DNA from: Labilibaculum sp.
Lineage (GTDB): Bacteria; Bacteroidota; Bacteroidia; Bacteroidales; Marinifilaceae
NCBI GenBank assembly: GCA_016342745.1
Contig: JAEINT010000009.1
Span: forward strand, 62,001 to 126,000
DNA length: 64,000 nt
Direction of reading: 5' to 3'
Part shown: piece after piece, positions 54,068 to 63,837 of the stretch
How the letters are laid out: each line of letters opens with the position of its first letter
Numbering within the stretch: position 1 is the first letter of the stretch
Position numbers and translations under genes: made by a program
The notes under the pieces: model-generated
Seen by the model: the letters and a program-made list of their open reading frames with translations, nothing else
Database searches by the model: none
Told to the model about the DNA's origin: nothing

Positions 54068-55762
54068 ATGAAAAAAATAATATATATTTTAATTTGTATG
54101 ACAATGCTTTCTTGTTCTAATGAACTTGACTTGGGTCCTAAAGCATTGTTAGGCGATGATCAGGTTGGAGGAGCAGACAATGTTGAAGGGTTTGTTACAG
54201 CGGCTTATTCAAGTCTAGGGAACGACCATTACGATCACCCTTTTAGTCTTTGGCCTTTTGGAAACGTTAGGTCTGATGATGCTTACAAAGGAGGTTCAGG
54301 TCCTGCTGATATTCAGGATTTTCACTTCATAGAAACTTTTTCTAATGTTACAGCAAACTTTGGTGAGCTTGATGCGCTTTGGTACAATTACTACATTGCT
54401 ATTTCTCGTGCAAACGAAGCTTTAAATCAATTGGCTTTGTTAACTGAGGACGACTATCCTGAAAAGAAAACCAGAGAAGGAGAAATGAGACTCTTAAGAG
54501 GTTATCATTATTTTCAATTGAAAATAATGTTCAAGTATATTCCTTATATCGATGAAACAGTGCCTGATTCAGAGTATGAAAATATCTCGAATGTAGCATT
54601 ATCGAATGATGATTTATGGGAAAAAATTGCTGGTGATTTTCAATTTGCAATTGATAACCTTCCTGTATCGAAAACAGATATTGGACGAACTGACAAGTTT
54701 GCGGCACAAGCTTTTTTGGCCAAAACAAGATTGTATCAGGCTTATGAGCAAGATGATAATAACAATGTTGTTACTATTAATACAAGCAAATTAGAGCAGG
54801 TTGTTTCTCTTACAAACGAGGTGCTTAACAACTCTCCATACGATCTGGAAGCCGATTTTGCTTACAATTTCTTGCCTGGAGATTATGAAAATGGTAAGGA
54901 ATCAATTTTTGCTGTTCAGTATTCAACTGATGATGGAACCATGCACGGGCGATTAAATTTTGGTGATGTGTTGTCAGTACCAATGGGATTAGGATGTTGT
55001 GATTTTCACAAGCCAAGTCAGAATTTGGTAAATGCTTACAAAACCTCCGTTGATGGTTTGCCTGAGTTTGATACTTACAATCAAAGCAATTTGGATTTTG
55101 CAGCCAATACTGTTGATCCTCGAATTGATCATACCATCGCAACTCCAGGGCACATGTGGAAATATGATCAAAACCTTCTATACGAAGAGAGTTGGGTTCG
55201 TTCTCCTGATGTGTATGGTGTACATGCATCTTTAAAGGAAAATGTTTCTCCTGATTGCCCTTGTTTTGTAAATATCGATCCGTTTTATGGCAATTCAAAA
55301 AACAGAATTTTGGTTAGATATGCAGATGTGATGTTGTGGAAATCTGAGGCTTTAATTGAATTAGGGAGACAGGCTGAAGCCCTGGTATTGATTAATAGAA
55401 TTAGAGAGCGTGCACAGGCCAGTACTGAACTGTTGAAGTTTGAAAATGGATCATATATGGGAAATTATTCAGTTGGAATTTACGAAGATGGTGTGAATTG
55501 TACCTGGACTCAGGATTTTGCAAGAAAGGCTCTTCGATGGGAACGACGTTTGGAGTTTGCCATGGAAGGAAACCGTTATTTCGACCTTGTACGTTGGGGT
55601 ATTGCTAAAGAAACCATGGATCTGTATTTTCAGGAGGAAAAAGCACGAATCGGCTATTACGAAGGCAGCAGTGTTACAAAAAGCAGGGATGAATACTTGC
55701 CAATTCCTCAAAAACAGATCAATTTCAGTAAGGGATTGTATCAGCAAAATGTTGGGTACTAA
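54068..55762 (+). CDS. susD: SusD-type glycan-binding lipoprotein 3 (levan/fructan)
   Basis: A 564-residue lipoprotein (lipobox near TMLSC, residue 16). SusD landmarks are EMRLLRGYHYFQLKIMFKYIPY, ILVRYADVMLWKSEALIELG, and the C-terminal LRWERRLEFAMEGNRYFDLVRWG, ending YLPIPQKQINFS. It partners SusC3. A large perfect hairpin follows its stop codon. Confidence 0.95.
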   Translation: MKKIIYILICMTMLSCSNELDLGPKALLGDDQVGGADNVEGFVTAAYSSLGNDHYDHPFSLWPFGNVRSDDAYKGGSGPADIQDFHFIETFSNVTANFGELDALWYNYYIAISRANEALNQLALLTEDDYPEKKTREGEMRLLRGYHYFQLKIMFKYIPYIDETVPDSEYENISNVALSNDDLWEKIAGDFQFAIDNLPVSKTDIGRTDKFAAQAFLAKTRLYQAYEQDDNNNVVTINTSKLEQVVSLTNEVLNNSPYDLEADFAYNFLPGDYENGKESIFAVQYSTDDGTMHGRLNFGDVLSVPMGLGCCDFHKPSQNLVNAYKTSVDGLPEFDTYNQSNLDFAANTVDPRIDHTIATPGHMWKYDQNLLYEESWVRSPDVYGVHASLKENVSPDCPCFVNIDPFYGNSKNRILVRYADVMLWKSEALIELGRQAEALVLINRIRERAQASTELLKFENGSYMGNYSVGIYEDGVNCTWTQDFARKALRWERRLEFAMEGNRYFDLVRWGIAKETMDLYFQEEKARIGYYEGSSVTKSRDEYLPIPQKQINFSKGLYQQNVGY

Positions 55763-55777
55763 GCAGTATATAATTAC

Positions 55778-55812
55778 TTGTTGTTTAACCGGAATTTCCG
55801 GTTAAACAACAA
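55778..55812 (+). other. Perfect 15-pair stem-loop after susD3
   Basis: TTGTTGTTTAACCGG (55778-55792) pairs perfectly with CCGGTTAAACAACAA (55798-55812), loop AATTT. No U-tract follows, arguing for an RNA processing or stability element over a terminator. It lies 38 bases before the GH32-like gene. Confidence 0.8.
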
Positions 55813-55849
55813 TGTCATTCTACTATTTTGGGTAAAGATTAATTATTGA

Positions 55850-57307
55850 ATGAAACACAAGGTGATCATGAGAAACATCATATTAAGTATTTGGATTGTT
55901 GTTCTATTTGTTGGGTGTAATTCTTCGCAAAATAGAGACAACAAACAAATACATTTTGGATTGGAATCAGGCATCTTGGATGCGCCGGTATTATTATTTT
56001 ATGAGGCTGGAATCTACCATCTTTATTATAAAAACAGAAAGGCAAGTGGCACTTCTGTCAATATTGCACATGCATTCAGTAAGGATCTGTTAACCTGGGA
56101 AAAAAAGGAAACTTCTATATTTCCAGAAGAAGAGAATATTTTAGGAACTGCTATTGTACAGGACAAACAGCATTGCCTTGCTGTTGGAACAACGGTTGGA
56201 ATTCCATTACTTGCTTTGTTGATTGAGAAAAAGCAAAACAATCAAATGGATGCCGTTTTGAAATACAGTCTTGATAATGGTTTGAATTGGACAAAGTACA
56301 AGAGGAAACCTGAGGTTCCAAATTCGTTATTGGAAAATCCTCAAGACCCTTCTGTTTTTTGGTCTGATTCAGAAAATAAATGGATGATGAGTATTGCTGT
56401 TAGAGATCACATTGAATTTTATTCATCAAATGATTTTGTTTCTTGGGATTATGTAAATAATTTCCGTTCGGATCATTTTCCTAAAAATTCGATTCTGAAT
56501 AATAATCTGATGTTTCCATTGGGTGATGGATCAACTTATTGTCTGATTACTTTTTCGTCAGGAGAACATATGACTTTGGAACCTGAAATGCAATATTATA
56601 TCGGAAGTTTCGAGGGGTATGATTTTATTGAAGAAACAACTCAACATCATTTTGTTGATTTTGGAAAGAATATTTGTAGAGCTGTAGCTTTTTCTCAAGA
56701 AAATAAGGCGCCAATTCTAATCGGATTTGTTGAGGGCGAAAATAAGTCAAATAGCAAATATACAGTACCTCGAACAGTCCATTTTACCGAAATTTATAAA
56801 GAGTTAATGATTGAATTGTATCCCATATTGGATCGTAATTATTCTCAGAATAAAAAGGTGTTTTTGGATTCAGTTAAACTCTCAGGAAGGATGAATTTAT
56901 CGGATTATTTTCCGAAAAAGAAAGAACCTTTATATCTGAAATTGAAATTTAAAACCGAGCATATGACTCGAATTTCCTTTCCCGGTAAATTTGGGATAGA
57001 GTTTAGGAAAAAGAATGGAGAACGTTTGGTATTTGGATATGAAAACTTCTGGAAAAATTACTTCCTGTTATCAACAGTAAATAAGGAAAAGAAAAGAGCA
57101 GTTGAAATGCCTTGCATTCATCGAGATTCTACTTTAGAAATAAATGTTCTTATTGATTCTGGGATTATTGAATTTTATACGGAAACGGGAAAACGTGTTT
57201 TGTCAAGTCTTGTGTCAGATTCTAGTGAATTTGATCAGATATTTCTTTTCAGTGAGAAAGGAAATGTAGAAATTCTTGAAGCATCGTATTTTAATTTTCA
57301 AAACTAA
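55850..57307 (+). CDS. GH32-like lipoprotein lacking catalytic residues, putative fructan-binding pseudoenzyme
   Basis: A 485-residue lipoprotein (lipobox LFVGC, C23; ATG 55868 is an alternative start). It has GH32 layout: an N-terminal five-bladed propeller and a C-terminal beta-sandwich. Gapless alignment with the intact GH32 downstream places A45 (LDAPVLLFY) at the nucleophile of WMNDPNG and N217 (ILNNNLMFPL) at the acid/base of WECPDLFP. The RDP aspartate survives as D166 in NPQDPSVFW. The fold-defining segments GIYHLYY, WMMSIAVRDHIEFYSS and VSWDY align well. Hydrolysis is therefore unlikely, and a surface fructan-binding or scaffold role is inferred. D44 is one residue away from the nucleophile position, so a shifted alignment cannot be wholly excluded. 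Confidence 0.82.
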   Translation: MKHKVIMRNIILSIWIVVLFVGCNSSQNRDNKQIHFGLESGILDAPVLLFYEAGIYHLYYKNRKASGTSVNIAHAFSKDLLTWEKKETSIFPEEENILGTAIVQDKQHCLAVGTTVGIPLLALLIEKKQNNQMDAVLKYSLDNGLNWTKYKRKPEVPNSLLENPQDPSVFWSDSENKWMMSIAVRDHIEFYSSNDFVSWDYVNNFRSDHFPKNSILNNNLMFPLGDGSTYCLITFSSGEHMTLEPEMQYYIGSFEGYDFIEETTQHHFVDFGKNICRAVAFSQENKAPILIGFVEGENKSNSKYTVPRTVHFTEIYKELMIELYPILDRNYSQNKKVFLDSVKLSGRMNLSDYFPKKKEPLYLKLKFKTEHMTRISFPGKFGIEFRKKNGERLVFGYENFWKNYFLLSTVNKEKKRAVEMPCIHRDSTLEINVLIDSGIIEFYTETGKRVLSSLVSDSSEFDQIFLFSEKGNVEILEASYFNFQN

Positions 57308-57328
57308 GTTTAAGCTAAAATTAAGGTC

Positions 57329-58501
57329 ATGAAAAATAGATATCAAAAATTATTTGTAGCAATGAGTGCTTTGTGCATGTTGGCATTTAGTGCTTGTGAT
57401 GACACTGTATCACCATCTCTGGATATTGAAGGTGATGTTTACATTACTGAGTTTAGTGTAGATGGCTTGCAGGCAATTATCGACGAAACCAAAAACAGCA
57501 TTGTTCTTAAAGTGCCTGATGGAACTGATGTTTCAGATTTAAGCCCATCGTTTGCTCTATCGGAAGGAGCTTCAATTACGCCGGCAATTACTGCAAATAT
57601 GGATTTTTCAATTCCAATAGATGTTGTTTTGGTAAATGGTAATGTATACAACAATTATACAATTACAGTTACAGAACAATTTTACATCGGATTTTTAGGA
57701 ACCTACCCTTCAGTGTCGGTCATTGAAGATGACGATGAAAAAGCAGCCGCAGAATGGTTTTTTGCAAATTACGACAATGGAGTTTACATCAGTTTTGACC
57801 AAATTAAAGAAGGTTCGGTTGATTTGAACGATTTCCGTGTTTTATGGTGGTACTACGACGAAAGCAGTGAAATTCCTGCCATTGCTCAAGATGCAACTGT
57901 GTTGAACTCAGTAAATGATTTTTACAAAGCTGGAGGTAATTTGTTACTTAATTCACATGCCACTGGTTACTTGTGGACTTTGGGACGAATGACCGTGGAT
58001 TATCCGATGGCTATTGGTAATGGTGCAGGAGGAGATAATCCTGATGTGTGGGGAATTGGTGTGAAAGTAGGTACTCATGATATGAGTGGTCATCCGGTTT
58101 ACAAAGGAATTGGTTTCAATGTTGAAGCTGATGGATACAAAACCTTTCCAGTTATTGCTCCTGGTTGGAAAGAAGACCACAATCATGTAATTTTGGATAT
58201 CCCCGCAAGTCTTGGAATTGCATCGAATACCGACGAAGCAGTTTACGAAACATTTAAATCATTGCATCAGGTAGAATGGCTTGGAACGTGGTCTGGAATT
58301 AGAGATTACTGGATGGTTGGAGTTTTGGAATTTTTACCTAACGATACTTATCAGGGAAGAGCAATTTATCAAGGAATTGGAGGTTTTGAATTCAATCAAA
58401 ATGCTGCTGGAGAAATAAACCCTGAAGGGCTTAATACCAAGCAGTCATATGTTGAGTTATTCTCTAAAAATGCATTAAACTATTTGTCTCTTAAAAACTA
58501 A
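57329..58501 (+). CDS. DUF4960-like lipoprotein, putative surface levan-binding protein
   Basis: A 390-residue lipoprotein (lipobox AFSAC). An N-terminal beta-sandwich domain (about 35-115; DGLQAIIDETKNSIVLKVPDGTDVSDL, of the DUF5018 kind) precedes a larger domain (about 120-390; FLGTYPSVSVIEDDDEKAAAEWF, LWWYYDES, GGNLLLNSHATGYL) that resembles DUF4960. Proteins of this organisation occupy the surface glycan-binding slot in the Bacteroides levan locus (BT1761 type). It sits between the GH32-like protein and the active GH32. The domain name is from memory of the family; binding is inferred. Confidence 0.82.
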   Translation: MKNRYQKLFVAMSALCMLAFSACDDTVSPSLDIEGDVYITEFSVDGLQAIIDETKNSIVLKVPDGTDVSDLSPSFALSEGASITPAITANMDFSIPIDVVLVNGNVYNNYTITVTEQFYIGFLGTYPSVSVIEDDDEKAAAEWFFANYDNGVYISFDQIKEGSVDLNDFRVLWWYYDESSEIPAIAQDATVLNSVNDFYKAGGNLLLNSHATGYLWTLGRMTVDYPMAIGNGAGGDNPDVWGIGVKVGTHDMSGHPVYKGIGFNVEADGYKTFPVIAPGWKEDHNHVILDIPASLGIASNTDEAVYETFKSLHQVEWLGTWSGIRDYWMVGVLEFLPNDTYQGRAIYQGIGGFEFNQNAAGEINPEGLNTKQSYVELFSKNALNYLSLKN

Positions 58502-58506
58502 AAAAA

Positions 58507-58543
58507 GAATTGAGCAAGAGATAATTTTATTTCTACTCAATTC
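58507..58543 (+). other. Stem-loop between the binding protein and GH32
   Basis: GAATTGAG (58507-58514) pairs with CTCAATTC (58536-58543), with a partly paired interior. No U-tract follows. It starts 5 bases past the upstream stop codon and may protect the upstream mRNA end or set GH32 expression. Confidence 0.55.
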
Positions 58544-58637
58544 ATTATGGAATTGTAAGGAGGATAGTGGCGAGATTTGATCGCATTAATAGCTTGATTT
58601 CTTATTCCGGACAAAGAGAAATTTAATAAAATTCAAT

Positions 58638-60200
58638 ATGAAAAAATATTTTATTTATCTATTACTGATACTTCCAATTGCAATTTCATGCGGAAAATCA
58701 GCAAATAAGGGCAGTAATTCGGAGCTAACCAAAGAATATTCCGAAAAATACCGACCACAATTTCATTTTACGCCAGAAGCAAATTGGATGAATGATCCAA
58801 ATGGAATGGTATATTATGAGGGCGAATATCATTTATTTTATCAGTATTATCCCGAAAGTTCAGTGTGGGGACCCATGCATTGGGGGCATGCTGTAAGTAA
58901 GGATTTAATGCACTGGGAACATTTACCAATCGCTCTGTATCCCGATTCTTTGGGATATATATTTTCTGGTTCGGCTGTGATAGATTGGGAAAATACGTCA
59001 GGATTCGGATCAGAAGAGGAACCGGCCATGGTTGCCATTTACACTTACCACAATATGGAAGGAGAAAAGGCCGGACATAATGATTTTCAATCTCAGGGAA
59101 TTGCTTATAGTTTAGACAAAGGAAGAACCTGGACTAAATATGAAAAAAATCCAGTATTAAAAAGTCCTGGAATTAGAGATTTTAGAGATCCTAAAGTAAT
59201 TTGGCACAAAGAAACCCAAAAATGGATCATGACGCTTGCAGTGCAGGATCACACTAGTTTTTACTCTTCTCCAAATCTTATCGATTGGACTTTTGAGAGT
59301 GATTTTGGAAAAGAACTTGGTTTTCATGGAGGAGTGTGGGAATGTCCGGATTTGTTCCCAATAAATGTGGAAGGAACCACAGAGATAAAATGGGTTTTAA
59401 TTGTTAGTATAAATCCAGGTGGACCTAATGGAGGGTCTGCTACTCAATATTTTGTTGGGAATTTTGATGGACGTAATTTCGTTAGTGATAATTCTGATTC
59501 AAAGTGGATTGATTCGGGACGAGATAATTATGCTGGTGTTACTTGGTCGAATATTCCGGAAGAGGATGGAAGGGTGTTGTTTATTGGTTGGATGAATAAT
59601 TGGCAATATGCAACAATAGTTCCTACTTACAAGTGGAGAAGTGCAACTACCTTTCCTAGAGAATTAATACTAAAAAAAGAGGATAACAATTTTCACTTAC
59701 ATTCTGTTCCGGTTAAGGAGCTGGAATTAATTCGAGAGGAATGTTATATCGTTCCAAATCAGGATATAAAAGGCAATTTTGATGTTACAAATGCAATTCC
59801 TTGTAAGGCGTTGCCTTTGGAAATAAATCTGGAGGTTACTTGGGATGAACAACCTCAAAAATTTGGTATCAAGTTAAGCAATTCAACAGGCGATGAGCTT
59901 GAAGCCTTTTATTCAGGAGTAAATGAAAGTTTTATTATTGATAGATCGAAGCTTAGGGATATTACTTTTTCAGATGTTTTTGCAAGTATTGATAAGGCAG
60001 GAATACGTGCTAAGGGTGGATTAAAATTGCAAATACTTATTGATGAATCTTCTATTGAAGTTTTTGTGAATGATGGAGAGTTGGTTATGACAGATCAATT
60101 TTATTCATCTGAAAAATTTGATAAATTAGAGATAATTAGTAGTGGTGATAACATTTCGGTTAGAGAAGCCAAATTCTACAAATTGAAATCAGTTTGGTAG
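58638..60200 (+). CDS. GH32 fructan hydrolase (levanase/fructanase), lipoprotein
   Basis: A 520-residue lipoprotein (lipobox AISCGK, C18). The GH32 catalytic triad is intact: nucleophile D53 in NWMNDPNG, transition-state stabiliser D184 in FRDPKVIW, and acid/base E235 in VWECPDLFP. A C-terminal beta-sandwich (about 375-515) is present. It releases fructose from fructans or sucrose-type oligosaccharides. Exo versus endo action and levan versus inulin preference cannot be told from motifs. It is the only intact GH32 in the window and is the last gene of the right-hand operon. Confidence 0.94.
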   Translation: MKKYFIYLLLILPIAISCGKSANKGSNSELTKEYSEKYRPQFHFTPEANWMNDPNGMVYYEGEYHLFYQYYPESSVWGPMHWGHAVSKDLMHWEHLPIALYPDSLGYIFSGSAVIDWENTSGFGSEEEPAMVAIYTYHNMEGEKAGHNDFQSQGIAYSLDKGRTWTKYEKNPVLKSPGIRDFRDPKVIWHKETQKWIMTLAVQDHTSFYSSPNLIDWTFESDFGKELGFHGGVWECPDLFPINVEGTTEIKWVLIVSINPGGPNGGSATQYFVGNFDGRNFVSDNSDSKWIDSGRDNYAGVTWSNIPEEDGRVLFIGWMNNWQYATIVPTYKWRSATTFPRELILKKEDNNFHLHSVPVKELELIREECYIVPNQDIKGNFDVTNAIPCKALPLEINLEVTWDEQPQKFGIKLSNSTGDELEAFYSGVNESFIIDRSKLRDITFSDVFASIDKAGIRAKGGLKLQILIDESSIEVFVNDGELVMTDQFYSSEKFDKLEIISSGDNISVREAKFYKLKSVW

Positions 60201-60221
60201 AAAATGGTGTTATTAAAAAGG

Positions 60222-60255
60222 AAAAATCCAGGGTCTCCACGACTCTGGATTTTTT
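60222..60255. terminator. Shared terminator GH32 / HTCS3
   Basis: AAATCCAGGGTC (60224-60235) pairs with GACTCTGGATTT (60241-60252) with one wobble, loop TCCAC, followed by further T residues on the plus strand and preceded by an A-run that serves the minus strand. It sits between convergent genes and probably works in both directions. Confidence 0.88.
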
Positions 60256-60383
60256 GTATTTTTGAAATAAACCCTATATGATCACAGCGATACTGCCAGG
60301 CTAAAATTAACATAGGTCATAAAGAATACTTTATTATTTAAGAATGGAATCTGGTTTATGCGAGTAAGTTTTTTAGAAGACTT

Positions 60384-63179
60384 TTATCTTGATTTATTTT
60401 GCATTATATATTCCTTCGGAGTTGATTTAAATTTCTCTTTGAAGCATTTGCTGAAATATGATGGACTCGAAAAACCTGTTTGATAAGCAATTTGTGAAAT
60501 ACTTAAGTCGCTTTCCTGAAGTAGGGATGATGCTTTTTTCAACTTCACAGTCCGAATGAATTCACTGGCAGATAGATCTGTTAAACTTTTGATTTTGCGA
60601 TAAAGATGAACGCGTGATAAGCCAACATCATTACTCAGTTCTTCCACTCCGTAGTTAGAGTTCTGTATGTTTTTATCTATGGCATCGCAGGCACGTTTTA
60701 AGAGTTGATGATCCATGCGGTTAATTCCTTCTTTTTGTGCCGTAAAATCAATATTTTCCCTGTAATGGGTTCTAATCCGTTTTCGTCCTTCAATCAATTT
60801 GCGAACTCGAACTTGTAAATGCTTTTGATTAAAAGGTTTTGGAATATAGGAATCGGCACCCACTTCCAAACCTTCAATTTTATGTTCTTGGGATGCTTTT
60901 GCGGTTAGCATGATGATGGGAATATGACAAGTTTTCAAATCAGATTTTACAATGTTCGTGAATTCCAGTCCATCCATTACTGGCATCATTAAGTCAGTAA
61001 TAATCAATTCAGGGTTTTCATCTTCAATTATTTTTAAAGCTTGTTTTCCATTTTCGGCTCTAAATATTTTATAATTCCCCTTTAGTGATTCTGCAACATA
61101 CTCACAAACATCTAGATTATCCTCAACAATAAGAATTCGTACTTCCGGATCGTTTAGGAAAGTATTGTTTTCGTCTTTGTTTGAATCGGTAAGTTGCGGA
61201 ACAAAATCCACTTCATTCAATTCTGATGGAATCTGCCTTGAAGTCCCCTTGTCTTTATAAGTGTGGAAAACTAAATTAGCCTCATTGAAATGTGATTTTC
61301 CTTTCTGTAAATAGACCGAAAAAGTTGTTCCTTTCCCCAAAGTACTCTCAACATTAATTATTCCTGAATGCAATTCAACCAAAGCTTTGGTTAAAGATAA
61401 GCCAACTCCGGTTCCCAGAAATGAAGCATTGGTTTTGGCTTGATAAAATCGTTGAAAAATATTTTTAAGATCTAATTGTGAAATTCCATTGCCAGAATCA
61501 ATAACACTAAGTTTAACACAATCTTTTTTTTCGCCGTTAAATTTTTGTATTGAATTTTCAAGACAAACAGCAATTTTCCCATGTGCTGGTGTGAATTTAA
61601 AAGCATTGGATAAAAGGTTGAATAGGATTTTATCAAGTTTATCGGTATCAAAATACAAATCTTGTTTTTCAATGGTCGATAAATATGAATATTGAATGTT
61701 CTTTTTATTCGCTAATTCTTGAAACGAATCGGATATTTCTCCAATGAACAGATTGATATCATTCGGGGAAATCTTCATCTGCATTTTTTCATTCTCTATT
61801 TTTCGAAAGTCCATCAGCTGATTAATTAAGCGAAGCAGTCGGTTGGCATTTCGAAGCATTACATTTAACTGTTGATGTGACTCTTTATTTTTTTGTTCTA
61901 AAAGATTCTCTATTGAGCCAAGGATTAAAGTTAAAGGAGTTCTGAATTCATGAGAAACATTGGTGAAAAATTTCAATTTGGTTTGAGTTGCTTCTTCCAG
62001 CTGATCAGAAATTAGAACCAGTTGTTCATTTTGAAGTTCAATCTGTTTTTTTTGTTCCTTAAGTGTCAGGTTGGCTTGTATTTTATTTTTGTAAGCCTGA
62101 TATAGCAGAATACCTAAAATTGCCAATAAAAAAAGAAAGCTAATACTTAAAATCAACCACATCCTCTGACTTTTATACTTAATGATTTGAGAATCAAGAA
62201 TGGTTTTTGCTGTTGATATCTTCCCCTGAAGGGAAAGTATCTGATCGGTTTGCAGTTTCTGAATTTCTGCGTTCACAGAATCAATAACCACTGTTTTTAG
62301 AATAATATTTTTATTAAATGTTTTTTTATTTAAAATTTTAAAGGCTAGTTGTATGGCTTCCGCACCACCTGTTGGATACAAAAAAGTGGCATTCATTTTC
62401 TTTTGGATAACGGCATCAACGCCATCATTTGGTCCTGGCAGACCATCAATTCCCAATAAATAAGGCAGATTGTTACCAAATTCAGCTTTCAGGACCTCAT
62501 AGGCTCCAATGGCCATGTAGTCGTTATGTGCAAAAACCAGATCGATGTTTTTGTTTTTATCGATGGCTTGTTGCATCATTTTGGTACCTCCTTCTTTAAA
62601 CCATTCTCCTGTTTCGGAAAAGATGATTTTAATCTCAGAGTATTTTTTGATGACTTCAGAGAATCCTTTGTGGCGTTCAATGGCAGGGCTTGAACCTTTT
62701 AGTCCCCAAATTTCGGCAATATTACCTTTGCCTTTTAATAATTTGGCCGCATATTTACCAGCTTCTTTACCAATCAAATAGTTGTCGGCACTAATTTGAG
62801 CTGTATAGTTTTCACTTTCAATTTTTCGGTCGAGAACAATCACAGGAATTCCCAAGCGAAATACTTCTTCAACAATGGGAGTTATCGGGGCCGACTCGTT
62901 GGGCGACACGATTAGCAAATCGATACCGCCTTTCACTAATTCCCTAATATCCCTAATTTGTTTTTCATTATTGTCATGTGCGTCAGATATTATTAATTCC
63001 ATATTCTGAAATAGAATTAATTCATTTTGCATTTCGCTTTGCATCGCTTTTCGCCAACTGTCCACCGATGTACATTGCGAAAATCCAATTTTAAAAGTGT
63101 CTTTTGCAATGCTTGGCTGAGAAAAAAGTAAGCAACAGATTAATAAGATGAAAGCAGGGAGTTTGCCAGAGTTAGTCAT
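60384..63179 (-). CDS. Hybrid two-component regulator with periplasmic sugar-binding sensor (HTCS3)
   Basis: A 931-residue regulator (ATG 63179, MTNSGK, gives a clean signal peptide; an ATG at 63206 would add nine residues). The sensor is a type I periplasmic-binding-protein domain (about 27-300; FKIGFSQCTSVDSWR, LLIVSPNESAPITPI, VIVLDRK), not a beta-propeller. It is followed by a membrane helix (about 338-360), kinase (H410 in SHEFRTPLTL), ATPase, receiver (ILIVEDN; ITDLMMPVMDG) and an AraC helix-turn-helix. This matches BT1754 of Bacteroides, which binds fructose and activates the levan locus. Convergent to the GH32 operon, it is the likely activator of that operon. Confidence 0.95.
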   Translation of the reverse strand: MTNSGKLPAFILLICCLLFSQPSIAKDTFKIGFSQCTSVDSWRKAMQSEMQNELILFQNMELIISDAHDNNEKQIRDIRELVKGGIDLLIVSPNESAPITPIVEEVFRLGIPVIVLDRKIESENYTAQISADNYLIGKEAGKYAAKLLKGKGNIAEIWGLKGSSPAIERHKGFSEVIKKYSEIKIIFSETGEWFKEGGTKMMQQAIDKNKNIDLVFAHNDYMAIGAYEVLKAEFGNNLPYLLGIDGLPGPNDGVDAVIQKKMNATFLYPTGGAEAIQLAFKILNKKTFNKNIILKTVVIDSVNAEIQKLQTDQILSLQGKISTAKTILDSQIIKYKSQRMWLILSISFLFLLAILGILLYQAYKNKIQANLTLKEQKKQIELQNEQLVLISDQLEEATQTKLKFFTNVSHEFRTPLTLILGSIENLLEQKNKESHQQLNVMLRNANRLLRLINQLMDFRKIENEKMQMKISPNDINLFIGEISDSFQELANKKNIQYSYLSTIEKQDLYFDTDKLDKILFNLLSNAFKFTPAHGKIAVCLENSIQKFNGEKKDCVKLSVIDSGNGISQLDLKNIFQRFYQAKTNASFLGTGVGLSLTKALVELHSGIINVESTLGKGTTFSVYLQKGKSHFNEANLVFHTYKDKGTSRQIPSELNEVDFVPQLTDSNKDENNTFLNDPEVRILIVEDNLDVCEYVAESLKGNYKIFRAENGKQALKIIEDENPELIITDLMMPVMDGLEFTNIVKSDLKTCHIPIIMLTAKASQEHKIEGLEVGADSYIPKPFNQKHLQVRVRKLIEGRKRIRTHYRENIDFTAQKEGINRMDHQLLKRACDAIDKNIQNSNYGVEELSNDVGLSRVHLYRKIKSLTDLSASEFIRTVKLKKASSLLQESDLSISQIAYQTGFSSPSYFSKCFKEKFKSTPKEYIMQNKSR

Positions 63180-63837
63180 AGTGTCAAATTTAATTAAAAA
63201 TGACATGGAAAGTATTATTGAAAGGGGGAAGATTTAAAAATACTATATTTTTGTCATATTCTTCAATAATCAAATAGATTCTCTTTACCAGTGAATATTT
63301 CTTGCAGTTCAAATGTTTTTTAATAACTGTAGAGCTTTCATATTCCCAAACTAGGGATTTTTATGCGAATGCTTTGCACTAATAATTTTGCTTGAGATAA
63401 CTGTTTAGATCGGTTTATCATACGCCTATGAGACTGAGATATAGAATGTATGCTTATGTCAAATAACGGACAGTAAGAACTAAGGTATGTTCTTATTTTT
63501 TGTTATAAGCTTCTGATTGTAAGGTTAAGTATTTTATTCTAATTGCATTTTCAAATTGCTGATTCGAAATATCAATCATACAATTAGGTATCTTAATTCA
63601 GGACGTGACATTTTATATCAATATAATAAACTGAAAGATTCATCTTTTGTTTCATGTTAATAAATTGTAGATTTTCTATTAATGAATATAGTTTTCAATT
63701 AGGTTAAACTAATAATAGAATCATAATTATGAATAAGAAAGATAATAATTATATTTTTTTTTATACAAAGACTGCTTAAATTTTCATAAATTTATAAGAA
63801 CAGTATTAATTTTATGGTAGAGGATGATGGTTGAATA
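63180..63837. other. Gene-free interval right of HTCS3
   Basis: About 650 AT-rich bases. The left end should hold the HTCS3 promoter (minus strand). A short hairpin TAAGAAC / GTTCTTA (63474-63495) followed by TTTTT could be a terminator of uncertain ownership. No intact gene, RNA gene or repeat was recognised. Confidence 0.4.

Noticed and set aside
55850-57307. Calling this gene a second active fructanase.
   Set aside because: The nucleophile and acid/base positions are Ala and Asn in a gapless alignment with the intact GH32, so it is described as a probable pseudoenzyme.
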